Source: Isotricha intestinalis
Taxonomy: Eukaryota > Ciliophora > Litostomatea > Vestibuliferida > Isotrichidae
Assembly: GCA_023807065.1 (NCBI GenBank)
Contig: JAJJLU010003675.1
Location: 1 to 39,529 of the forward strand
Direction of reading: 5' to 3'
DNA: 39,529 bases
A program made the translations under genes and the position numbers. The notes under the pieces are model-generated. The model did no database searches and was not told the origin of the DNA. It was given only the letters and a program-made list of their open reading frames with translations. Positions within the stretch are counted from its first letter, which is position 1, and every line of letters begins with the position of its first letter. Below are positions 19,201 to 27,992 of the stretch, one piece after another.

Positions 19201-19783
19201 TCAAAACAGTTTAGAATTGATGTATTAAGTAAATTTGATCAATATTTTTCAGTCCGTATAAAAATGTTATTGAATAATATAAAACAACTAAGAAAAAAAA
19301 AATATATTTATTCCCAGTATCTTGCTTAGAAATTTTTACAATCAAAAACTTCAACATTTTTGAATAATAATAATAATCTACAACTAGCATCAACTCAAAA
19401 TCAAATTTATACTAGTATTATTCCAAAAAAAATTAAATTAATGATAATTAATAAAAAGAAGAATTATTGAGAGAAAGTGAAAAAATTTTTGATATATTAT
19501 TTTTTTTGTACAGTACCAATGATTCAGTAAAATTAAAAGATAAATTGTATGTAAAATACATGATAAAAAGATTGATTGTGTTAAAAGAGTGAAAGAACAG
19601 TTTTGAAAACTAAAAAGAATTAATGAAAAATAAAACAAACAACAATTTAACGTTTATAAAAATATTACTTCTGAACATATATCGAATGCTGAAGCAAAAA
19701 TAGGAATGTCAATAACATTTATCATTTGTATTTTTAATTTAATGAAGAAAATGAGGAAGATAAAATACTGTTATGGTAGTTAA
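19201..19783 (+). pseudogene. Broken coding remnant of unknown identity
   Basis: Three coding-like stretches follow one another on the plus strand in shifting frames: 19201-19470 (89 codons before TGA, interrupted only by a TAG at 19327), 19467-19592 (41 codons, ending TGA) and 19634-19783 (49 codons, ending TAA). In this composition a stop is expected about every ten codons, so these runs, with mixed residues such as FDQYFSVRIKMLL, SEKIFDILFFLYS and NITSEHISNAEAKIGMSI, are unlikely to be chance. Together they read like one protein of about 190 residues broken by two frameshifts and a few stops. No family is recognised. It lies between PPKL and the TPR gene. Confidence 0.45.
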
Positions 19784-19919
19784 TAAATAATTATAATTAT
19801 TATTTAAGCATTTAATTTTATATATCAAATTAATATTTATAAAAAAGTATATGAATGAAAATTATTAATGTATATAAATGTTAAATATATATAAAATATA
19901 TTTTTAAATGAAAAATAGA

Positions 19920-21539
19920 CTAATATTCATTTGAATAGCTTTGAGAAGGTAAAAAGAAAAATAAAATCAAAAACATATATATTATTGAAGAAAACATCAA
20001 ACCCAAAGGAACAAAAATTGATAAATTTTTTGATAAACAAACCTTATTATCATTATAATTTGAATCAGATTGAGATGAATTACTCTCTGATTCAAATTCT
20101 TTATTTTTCATTTCTTTATTTACTTTATTAATAGCCTCTTTTATTAAATAAATATTAAAATTTCCTGCTTGAAAAACTGAATCAGCAGTATAATTTTTAT
20201 AATATTCTAAAAAATTTTGAAATATTTTTAAATGAAGAACACTTTTCATTTCTTCTGTTAAAAAATGGCTTTTATCATTATAAGTTTCAATAAGAAAAAG
20301 GAAACCTGGAATATTCATAGAATGAAAATATTGGAAGTTCTTAAATATTTCCATAAAATGTTCGATTTCTTTAAATGCATTGTTTAATTCTTTTAAATCT
20401 TTAGATTCTGTATAAAATTTTATAAAAACTTTATAATTCCTATTCATTGTTTTTAAAACATTAAGTTGAATTTCTTGTTGAGGACTTTTTTTATCATAAT
20501 TTTCCCAAAAATATTTATTAGGATATTTAGAATAAGCATTAAATGCATCTAAGAAAAATAACTTCAATTGTTTAATTTCAAATTCATCTTTTTCTCTTGC
20601 AAAATTATTTATTAAATTATAATGTTCAGTAAAAATTTGAGGAATTTCAATTTTACATTCATTAAATATTTTAAAACATTTTTTAATATCTTTTAAAGCT
20701 AAAGCATATTCATCCCAATTTGAACTTTTATTATATAATCTACATTGACTTCTTCTTAATAAAGCAGAAGTATTATTTTCATCAATATCTAAAATTTCAT
20801 TTAAACAGCATAAAGCCCATTTATAATGTCTTAATTCCATAAAAGTAATAGATAAACATAATAATATTTCTATTAACATTTCATTTGAATTTACTTCACT
20901 TTCATCATCATTTATTATTGGAAGTGATGAACATTCTATTAAATCATTATCTAAAATTGGAATTTGACTTTGAAAAAATCTTTTATAATTTTTTTGGTCT
21001 TTAAATTCAATCCATTTTAATAAACTATAAGATTCTAAATAATTTTCTACAGCTTCTCTAAATTTTCTTTTTTTATATAATTTATTTCCTTTCTTTTTAA
21101 TTTCATTAAAGTAGATTTTTATAAAAGAAAAATCTTTCTTTCTTATTGGATTACATTTTTCATAAAAAAATAAAGAAGTTTTCAAATGAAGAGGATAAGA
21201 TCTTATTTTTATGGTTCTTTGAAGAAATTCTTTCTTTGAAAATTTTCCTCTAAATTTAAAAACATAATCATATTTAGTATGAAAAAGAATAGGATAATGA
21301 AAATTAAATTTATGATCAATTGGGTCATTATTTTTTATATTTTTTGATTGTTGATTATTTAAAATTTGATTTTCTTCTTCACTTGTACTTTCATTAATTT
21401 CAAATTCAGAAATTGAATTTTGATAAGGAACAGATTGAATATAATATGGATCATCTTCTCTAAATTTTTTATTAAAATTTTTATTTATAGAATAGGAAGA
21501 TAAATTTTCAGAAGCTATTTTTGAATTCTTAGAATGCAT
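19920..21539 (-). CDS. TPR-domain protein with C-terminal membrane anchor
   Basis: A 539-residue protein. Residues about 150-180 (KGNKLYKKRKFREAVENYLE) and 215-265 (LCLSITFMELRHYKWALCCLNEILDIDENNTSALLRRSQCRLY) form a TPR cluster of the type found in FKBP/TTC co-chaperones. The second half is helical without a named domain. A single strongly hydrophobic segment near the end (about 506-532, FVPLGLMFSSIIYMFLILFFF) followed by seven residues suggests a tail anchor, with the TPR facing the cytosol; the target membrane is unknown. The stop codon is TAG, the only gene here that uses it. The start is divergent from BBS7 across 100 bp. It may be a tail-anchored co-chaperone, but that is inference. Confidence 0.7.
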   Translation of the reverse strand: MHSKNSKIASENLSSYSINKNFNKKFREDDPYYIQSVPYQNSISEFEINESTSEEENQILNNQQSKNIKNNDPIDHKFNFHYPILFHTKYDYVFKFRGKFSKKEFLQRTIKIRSYPLHLKTSLFFYEKCNPIRKKDFSFIKIYFNEIKKKGNKLYKKRKFREAVENYLESYSLLKWIEFKDQKNYKRFFQSQIPILDNDLIECSSLPIINDDESEVNSNEMLIEILLCLSITFMELRHYKWALCCLNEILDIDENNTSALLRRSQCRLYNKSSNWDEYALALKDIKKCFKIFNECKIEIPQIFTEHYNLINNFAREKDEFEIKQLKLFFLDAFNAYSKYPNKYFWENYDKKSPQQEIQLNVLKTMNRNYKVFIKFYTESKDLKELNNAFKEIEHFMEIFKNFQYFHSMNIPGFLFLIETYNDKSHFLTEEMKSVLHLKIFQNFLEYYKNYTADSVFQAGNFNIYLIKEAINKVNKEMKNKEFESESNSSQSDSNYNDNKVCLSKNLSIFVPLGLMFSSIIYMFLILFFFLPSQSYSNEY

Positions 21540-21639
21540 TTTTTTTTATTTTATTTGTTTTTAATATATTTTTTAATCAAATAAAATATAATAAAAAAAA
21601 TATATTTGAAAAAAACAATAAATCATATAACCAAAAAAT
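21540..21639. promoter_or_regulatory. Shared divergent promoter, TPR gene / BBS7
   Basis: Only 100 bp separate the two opposed start codons. The interval is T-rich next to the minus-strand gene and A-rich next to BBS7, so each coding strand has A-rich sequence before its ATG. It must contain both core promoters unless they lie inside the genes. Confidence 0.5.
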
Positions 21640-23856
21640 ATGGAAGATGTCTTTGGAGAAGAAAATTTATTTCAATTATCAAAAACATCATTTTTAACAG
21701 TAGGAGGAATTACAAATTATTGTTTAAAATTCCTTTCAAACAAAATGAATCCTCAATTATTAGTTATAGGAGATTCAAGAGGAGTAATATATGTGACAAA
21801 ATATAATAAAACAGAACCTGAAATATTAGTAAGAACTAATCAATATCCAAAAGAAATATCAAGTATAAGAGTAATAGATGATCCAGTAGCACAAGAGAAA
21901 ATATATTTCTCTGTTGGAAATTCTATTTTTCAAATAAATAGAACATATACAAATAAATTTAAAATAGAATTTAATATGGCTGATGATATCAATAATTTTA
22001 TTGTTATTGACAAACAAGTCTGGGCTATTACAAATAATCAACTTTTACAATATGAATTCGGTGATATTACAGTTGAAAAATCAAGTTTTGTAAATGACAA
22101 TAAAATAACTTGTTTAACTGTTAGTCATCTTTATGGTAAAACTGATCCTTTTGTAATTATTGGAACTGAAGATTCAAAAATAAAATTTATTAAAGGTAAT
22201 CAATGTAAATGTATTATACCAGTTAAAGGAAATGTCACTTGTTTAACATTAATGAAAACAAATAATTATGATTCTAATGAAGATAAATATTTATTTGGTA
22301 CTACTGCAGGAACTCATGGTGTACTTAAAATTAATGCTATAGATAAAGGAAAAATATTATATGAGAATAATGTAGGAAAGAATTTAAGTGAAGTTGTTGA
22401 TATCCAAATTGGTGATTTAAATTATGATAATACTAATGAATTTGTTTTATGTCGAAGTGATGGAAGAGTTGAAATATATTCAATGGGAAAAGAATCTGGT
22501 ATTATTTGTAAATATGAAACACAAGAACATTTAACAGGATTAGATATTGGGAAATTTAAAGTTAAAGATAAAGTGGAAATTATGTTATCTTCTCTTTCTG
22601 GTTTAGTTTTCTCTTTAACTCCTAATATTAATTTAGGAAAACAAAAATTTCAAACAATTGATAAAAAAAGCTTAAGTAAAGGATTACCATTAATTGAAAA
22701 AGAAGTTCAAAATTTACGTAATACATATAATAAAAAATTAGATGATTTCAATAAAAAGCAAAATACCCAAAATCAAAATCAAGCAATTAAAAATTCATAT
22801 AAATTAGATGTTAAAAATTTAATATTAAATCAAAAAGAAAGTGTTTTTGAATTTTCTATATATTCTGAATTTCCAATTGAAATGGCAATAATGCATTGTG
22901 AAAAAGCAAGATTAGATATATTAGATGTTAAAACAAAAGATGTATCATTAAATGTATTAGATGAAACTTTAGATGAAGAAACAAAAGATCATTCTAAATT
23001 TTTAGCAACAATGAAATGCAAAGAAGCTACTCATAGATTACATTTAATCTTAAGAACTTATGAAGGAGTTACAGATAATATTAATGTTACTATTATTCCA
23101 GCAAATAAACCTAAAACAGCTCAAATTGTAACTGTTCCAATATATGCTTTATCTTTTCATAAAAAATATGAACCTGAATATGATGAAAATGATAATAATG
23201 TTATTAAATTAGAAGATGAATTAACTAATATTCTTACTGGAACAGGAATGACTCAAAGTGAATTTGATCAAATATTACATTTAATTATTCCCAATTTACC
23301 ATCTTTTAATGATGATAATACTCATAATTATACTTTAAGATCTACTTTTTTAAATACTTTAGTTGATATTAAAATTTCTAAAGTTAATTGTGAAATTAGA
23401 GCCACTTCTCTTTCTACTTTGATTACTTTGAAAGAACAAATTACTTTTGAAGCTAACTTAAGAAAAAAAAGTGTTCAATTTAATATCAAATTTAAACCTG
23501 CTTCTATCTTTAAAATTCTTGAAATCTTAAATCCAAAAATTGAAAAAATATTTAATTTAGAAAAAGAATATACTATTATTAAAGCTTTTAAAGAATTAGG
23601 TAATGCTGTTCAAATAAATGATTTACCTGAAGAATATATTAAAATTTTAAATAAAACTTCTGAAATTGAATCTAATTATTCCAAAAGAACTATAAATTTA
23701 AAATATTATAAAAGTATTATTGAACAATTATTAATTGATATTAAGAAAGTTGAAAATATTGATGATTATAATAGTAAATTAACTGATATTAATGCATTAT
23801 TTGAAGATTATACTTATGAAAAATTAATTGATATATTCAAATTTTTAGAAGATTAA
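21640..23856 (+). CDS. BBS7: BBSome subunit BBS7
   Basis: A 738-residue protein (human BBS7 is about 715). It aligns by eye along its length with BBS7: an early VGGITNYCLKFL strand (human VGVTSQKTMKLL), LLVIGDSRGVIYV (human VVIGDHDGVVMCF), YLFGTTAGTHGVLKI in the propeller, VDIQIGDLNYDNTNEFVLCRSDGRVEIYS (human [23 protein letters not shown]), a coiled-coil linker at about 350-385, the GAE-like region with ATMKCKEATHRLHLILRT (human ATYRCQADTTRLELKIRS), and a helical C-terminal domain. The BBSome is an IFT cargo adaptor that moves membrane proteins in cilia; BBS7 pairs with BBS2 and BBS9. Its presence implies a membrane-trafficking cilium. Confidence 0.9.
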   Translation: MEDVFGEENLFQLSKTSFLTVGGITNYCLKFLSNKMNPQLLVIGDSRGVIYVTKYNKTEPEILVRTNQYPKEISSIRVIDDPVAQEKIYFSVGNSIFQINRTYTNKFKIEFNMADDINNFIVIDKQVWAITNNQLLQYEFGDITVEKSSFVNDNKITCLTVSHLYGKTDPFVIIGTEDSKIKFIKGNQCKCIIPVKGNVTCLTLMKTNNYDSNEDKYLFGTTAGTHGVLKINAIDKGKILYENNVGKNLSEVVDIQIGDLNYDNTNEFVLCRSDGRVEIYSMGKESGIICKYETQEHLTGLDIGKFKVKDKVEIMLSSLSGLVFSLTPNINLGKQKFQTIDKKSLSKGLPLIEKEVQNLRNTYNKKLDDFNKKQNTQNQNQAIKNSYKLDVKNLILNQKESVFEFSIYSEFPIEMAIMHCEKARLDILDVKTKDVSLNVLDETLDEETKDHSKFLATMKCKEATHRLHLILRTYEGVTDNINVTIIPANKPKTAQIVTVPIYALSFHKKYEPEYDENDNNVIKLEDELTNILTGTGMTQSEFDQILHLIIPNLPSFNDDNTHNYTLRSTFLNTLVDIKISKVNCEIRATSLSTLITLKEQITFEANLRKKSVQFNIKFKPASIFKILEILNPKIEKIFNLEKEYTIIKAFKELGNAVQINDLPEEYIKILNKTSEIESNYSKRTINLKYYKSIIEQLLIDIKKVENIDDYNSKLTDINALFEDYTYEKLIDIFKFLED

Positions 23857-24031
23857 TAAATTAAATATTTTTAAAAACTAATCACTGAATAAATTATTTA
23901 TTTTAAATTAATAATTTAATTGAAAACAAATTATTTTTTTTAAAAATCTAATCATATAAAAAAAATCATATTTTTTAAATAATATTTTTTTAATTTATTT
24001 CAATTTTTAATTAATTTATATTATATTAAAG

Positions 24032-25660
24032 ATGACTTCAGTAGACTATGAAACATTATATAAAAAATTAAAACAAGAATATGAAGAAAATAAAGAAATA
24101 AATGATGAAATAAATAAAGAATATGAATCAACAATTCAAATGTTAACAAAAACTGCAGAAGATTTAAAAAAAGAAAAAGAACAATTACAAAAAAAACTTA
24201 ATGAAGCAATAATAGGTCAAAGAAATCTTCAAAATGAATTAAATACATTTAAAGCAAGAAATTCAGATAAAATGAAAGATATAGAAATGTTAAATAATAA
24301 AAATGATAGATTTATTGAAGAAATTAAAAAAATTCAAGCTGAAAGAGCTTCTTATAATTTGAAAATTGTTACTTTAGAAAATGATAATGATCATTATATA
24401 AATAAAATAAGAGAAAATGATGCAAAAATTGAAGATTTAAATTTAAAATTAGAAAGTGCACTTGAAGAAAATATTTTATTACAAACTGATTATGAAAATT
24501 ATAAAAAAGCGAGTGATGAACAATTAATAAGGAAAGAAGAAGAATTGAAAGAAGCAAAAAATGAGATTTTAAATAGGGAAAAAATTATTAATAGATTAAA
24601 TAAAAAGGAAAAAGAAAAAGAAACAAACAAAGAAAAAGAAATCGACAAAGAAAAAGAAATTCCAAAAGAAAAGGAAAAGGAGGTTAAAAAAGAAAAGGAA
24701 ATTCCAAAAGAAAAGGAAAAACAAATTCCAAAAGAAAAAGATAAAGAAAAGGAAAAAGATGCAAATATCACACAAACAAAGTCAAATAAAAAAAAAGTAA
24801 TTCCTCCTAAAGTAAACAATCAAAATAATAAATCATCAATAAATAATAAAACCTTAAACACCCATCCAAACACAATAAATAATAGTAGTATTAAAAACAC
24901 AAATAATCAAAATAAAATGAGTCAAACAGTTAATAATTCTCTAAACAATACAATATTAAATACATCAAACACAATTAACAGTAACAACAATATAATAAAT
25001 AATAGTAACAATAATACAATAACAACAAACTCAAATAATAATTCAATAATAAATGAAAAAAATTCACAAAATAATAATATTACGAATAATAATATTATTT
25101 CTAATACAATAAAAGATAATTCAAATAATATAAAAAATAATACAATAGAAACATCAAAAATAAATCCAACACAAGAAAATATAAATATAAGTAAAATTTT
25201 AATGAATGAAAATTTATGTAGAACTTGGTCAACAGGAGCTTTATGTCCTAATATTATTACTCCAATAACTGGAAATAATACTAAATTACCTGCCAAATTT
25301 TATGAAATGTATAGAAAAAGTTTTATTAATGTTGATGCAATTAATGAATTAGTTAAAAATAAAGAGATTAAAAAAGATAATGATGATGAAGATATTTTGA
25401 AAATTGATGAAGATCAATCTTCTAATAATGAAAAAAGAGTTTTTGATTTTGTTGAAGTTGATGATAATTATAGTTTTGAAATTATTTCGAGAAATGAATT
25501 AAGTACTAAAGAACAAAGAATGTATGAAAAGTTACAAAAAATGTTACTTAGAGTTCAACAAAGAAAAAATATTTTAATTACACGTAAATCACGTTTTAAT
25601 GAAAATATTGAAAAAATTGGTATATTGAATTATAAAAATAGAAAATGTGAAATTAATTAA
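24032..25660 (+). CDS. NudE/NDEL1-like coiled-coil protein
   Basis: A 542-residue protein. Residues 1-195 are one long coiled coil starting YETLYKKLKQEYEE, with the segment RENDAKIEDLNLKLESALEENILLQTDYE. This resembles the NudE coiled coil (in animals [23 protein letters not shown]). Residues about 195-250 are KEKE repeats, and about 255-385 are Asn/Ser/Thr low-complexity. A more ordered C-terminal part (about 386-542) includes NLCRTWSTGALCPNII and a basic last helix. NudE proteins link LIS1 to dynein and bind LC8. The C-terminal part does not obviously match NudE, so a generic coiled-coil protein is the alternative. The 5' third uses A-ending codons and the 3' third T-ending ones. Confidence 0.45.
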   Translation: MTSVDYETLYKKLKQEYEENKEINDEINKEYESTIQMLTKTAEDLKKEKEQLQKKLNEAIIGQRNLQNELNTFKARNSDKMKDIEMLNNKNDRFIEEIKKIQAERASYNLKIVTLENDNDHYINKIRENDAKIEDLNLKLESALEENILLQTDYENYKKASDEQLIRKEEELKEAKNEILNREKIINRLNKKEKEKETNKEKEIDKEKEIPKEKEKEVKKEKEIPKEKEKQIPKEKDKEKEKDANITQTKSNKKKVIPPKVNNQNNKSSINNKTLNTHPNTINNSSIKNTNNQNKMSQTVNNSLNNTILNTSNTINSNNNIINNSNNNTITTNSNNNSIINEKNSQNNNITNNNIISNTIKDNSNNIKNNTIETSKINPTQENINISKILMNENLCRTWSTGALCPNIITPITGNNTKLPAKFYEMYRKSFINVDAINELVKNKEIKKDNDDEDILKIDEDQSSNNEKRVFDFVEVDDNYSFEIISRNELSTKEQRMYEKLQKMLLRVQQRKNILITRKSRFNENIEKIGILNYKNRKCEIN

Positions 25661-25885
25661 AATAAATTAAAATTTTTTATATATAAAAATGATTTTTTTA
25701 TAAATAATATATTTAAAATAAAATAAGATATTATTCATTTTAACCGTATAGAGTATATGAAAAAAATTATAAAATTTAATAAAAAAAACAAAGTAATTCC
25801 TTCATTTATTTTTATTTTTTTAATTTAAAAATTGTAACCTAAAAAATTTCAAAATAAATTAAAAAATAAGATAAATAAATAAAAA

Positions 25886-27820
25886 ATGAGTAATGTAAAA
25901 AATCGACATTCATATTTCAAAGGGAATCAAGGAAAACCAGAACCAACATTATATCAATATGAAGCAGAAGATATAGCATGGCATATGGTAGAAAAAATAA
26001 TATCATTAACAGTATCAAATTCTTTTAAACAAAAAGTAGAAAAACAAGTCTATGATGAATGTTATACTTATTTAATAGATTCATTAAATACATATTTAAA
26101 TTCTCAATTTATAACCATTGATAAAGAAGATGAAAAAAAAAGAGAAAATGATTCTTTTCCAAATTTTGAAATTGAGGAAAAAATAGAAGAAAATACAATA
26201 AATTCTATATTAAATAATAATTCATTAACAGTGGATTTACAAAACAAATATTTTGGAAATTATTATCGAGGAGAGAATAATTGGGAAATAATTAATGAGC
26301 CTAATTCAAGTGAATATGATAGATATTCATCAACATTAATAAATTATATAATTCACGAAAATAAACCTCAAGAAAATATTCCAGGTTCAAAATTAGAAAA
26401 AGTAGAAGAAGAAGCACAATTAACAACAAGTAATTTTAAAATATCTAGAAGAAGTAGAAATATAGATTTAAAAAAACTTCGTCTAAGTCAAACCGGAGAT
26501 CAAATAATTAAAAAAAGAAATATGGGAGAAATAATGAATAAATTTTCTTTCCATGATATTTCAATAGAAGAAGCACCAAGTGAAATATTTAAAGATATAA
26601 TAGATTTAAAAGAATTAAGATTGGAAAAGGAAACAGAATTAAAAAAAAAAGAAGAAGAAACAAAACAAAGATTAAAAGCTTTGAAAAAGGTTGAAGAACA
26701 AAAAAAAGAAGAAGGACAATTAAAAAAACAATATGAGAAAAAGAAATTAACTATTGATCCTAATGGTGATATTGTATTTATTAAAGGATATAAAATAGAA
26801 ACTTTAGCAAAAGAGTTTTTATCTATTAAATCTAATATGAAAATGTTAAAAACTGAAAAACAAGAAATACCTCCTGCAATAGAAAAATTAGAAATAATTA
26901 ATTCAGAAAATAATATAACTACTCCAAATATTAATAAAGAAAAAAAAAGAAGAAGAAGTTCTCTTCCAAAATTAGATATTAAAGATAAAGATAAAGATAA
27001 AGAAAATGAAAAAGATAATAATAATAATAAAAATGTATTACCTAGTCTAGAAAAGAAAACTATTCAAAATTCTTTAGAAAAAAAAATTGAAAGAGGACCA
27101 ATTAGTTTAAGTGGAAGTTGCTTTGATAGAATTCATTTAGAAATTGGAGTTTCAATGAAAGAAAATAAAAAATTTAAAACCGGAGGAAAAGATTTTTTTA
27201 TTAAATATAATAAATATTCAATAGAAACTTATAATAAAAAATTAAAAGATACTTTATCTGCAAATAAAACTCAATATAATATGTTTTCTAATTCTGAATT
27301 AAAAAAAGATTTTAATTTTAATGAAAGTGTTACTAGTAATTTCAATCAAGGAAGTCAAACTAGTACTATGTTTAAAAAAAGTAATATTACTGATATGAAT
27401 TCTATTAAAACTTTTGAAATGACTTCTTCTTTAAATCCTTTAATTAAATTAAATGGAACATCTTCTTTAAGATTAACAATGAATGATTTAGATTTAATTA
27501 GTGAAAGTGAAATTGCAAATTTTAAACAACATAGGAAAAATATATTTAAAGAAAAAACTAAGTCTTTAGGTAATAAAGAATTAAATGAAATGAATAAATT
27601 TACATCTACTTTAGTTTCAAATGATAAATGGGGAAGTAATATATTGGGAAATGGAAAAAAATTAGTTCCTATTAAAATGCCTAATAAACCTTTGAAAAAA
27701 GAAATTGAAAGAGAAATTGGAAAACATAATATTGTTACGAGAAATAGAGGAATGCATAATATTGCTCAATTTTCTCAAACTATGAGAGAAACAAATAATA
27801 TATTTAGTAATATTAATTGA
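25886..27820 (+). CDS. Hypothetical conserved-looking basic protein
   Basis: A 644-residue protein with no recognised domain. The N-terminal 70 residues look ordered (YQYEAEDIAWHMVEKIISL followed by two helices around SFKQKVEKQVYDECYTYL). There is a Glu/Lys-rich helix at about 245-295 ending in the strand-like DPNGDIVFIKGYKIETL, an Asn/Lys linker, then islands of ordered sequence (ISLSGSCFDRIHLEIGVSM; NIVTRNRGMHNIAQFSQTM). The arrangement of short conserved islands in disorder resembles axonemal structural proteins, but this is an impression. The stop is TGA, one of two in the window. It converges with the amidotransferase-like gene across 172 bp. Confidence 0.6.
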   Translation: MSNVKNRHSYFKGNQGKPEPTLYQYEAEDIAWHMVEKIISLTVSNSFKQKVEKQVYDECYTYLIDSLNTYLNSQFITIDKEDEKKRENDSFPNFEIEEKIEENTINSILNNNSLTVDLQNKYFGNYYRGENNWEIINEPNSSEYDRYSSTLINYIIHENKPQENIPGSKLEKVEEEAQLTTSNFKISRRSRNIDLKKLRLSQTGDQIIKKRNMGEIMNKFSFHDISIEEAPSEIFKDIIDLKELRLEKETELKKKEEETKQRLKALKKVEEQKKEEGQLKKQYEKKKLTIDPNGDIVFIKGYKIETLAKEFLSIKSNMKMLKTEKQEIPPAIEKLEIINSENNITTPNINKEKKRRRSSLPKLDIKDKDKDKENEKDNNNNKNVLPSLEKKTIQNSLEKKIERGPISLSGSCFDRIHLEIGVSMKENKKFKTGGKDFFIKYNKYSIETYNKKLKDTLSANKTQYNMFSNSELKKDFNFNESVTSNFNQGSQTSTMFKKSNITDMNSIKTFEMTSSLNPLIKLNGTSSLRLTMNDLDLISESEIANFKQHRKNIFKEKTKSLGNKELNEMNKFTSTLVSNDKWGSNILGNGKKLVPIKMPNKPLKKEIEREIGKHNIVTRNRGMHNIAQFSQTMRETNNIFSNIN

Positions 27821-27992
27821 TTTTTTTACTTTTTATTTCTTAAAAAGTAAAAAAGTAATTATTTTCTTTTAATTAAATTATAATTGGAATTTTTTAAGAA
27901 TTAAATTATAAAGATATTGTTTCTTTATTATTATTAATAAAAAAATTTAAAAATCTTTATTACTAATTAATTCAAAGTTAATTTCTATATTT

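Noticed and set aside
24499..24819. Minus-strand Ser/Phe/Leu-rich frame that looks like a membrane protein
   Set aside because: It is the shadow of the KEKE region in the NudE-like gene on the plus strand.
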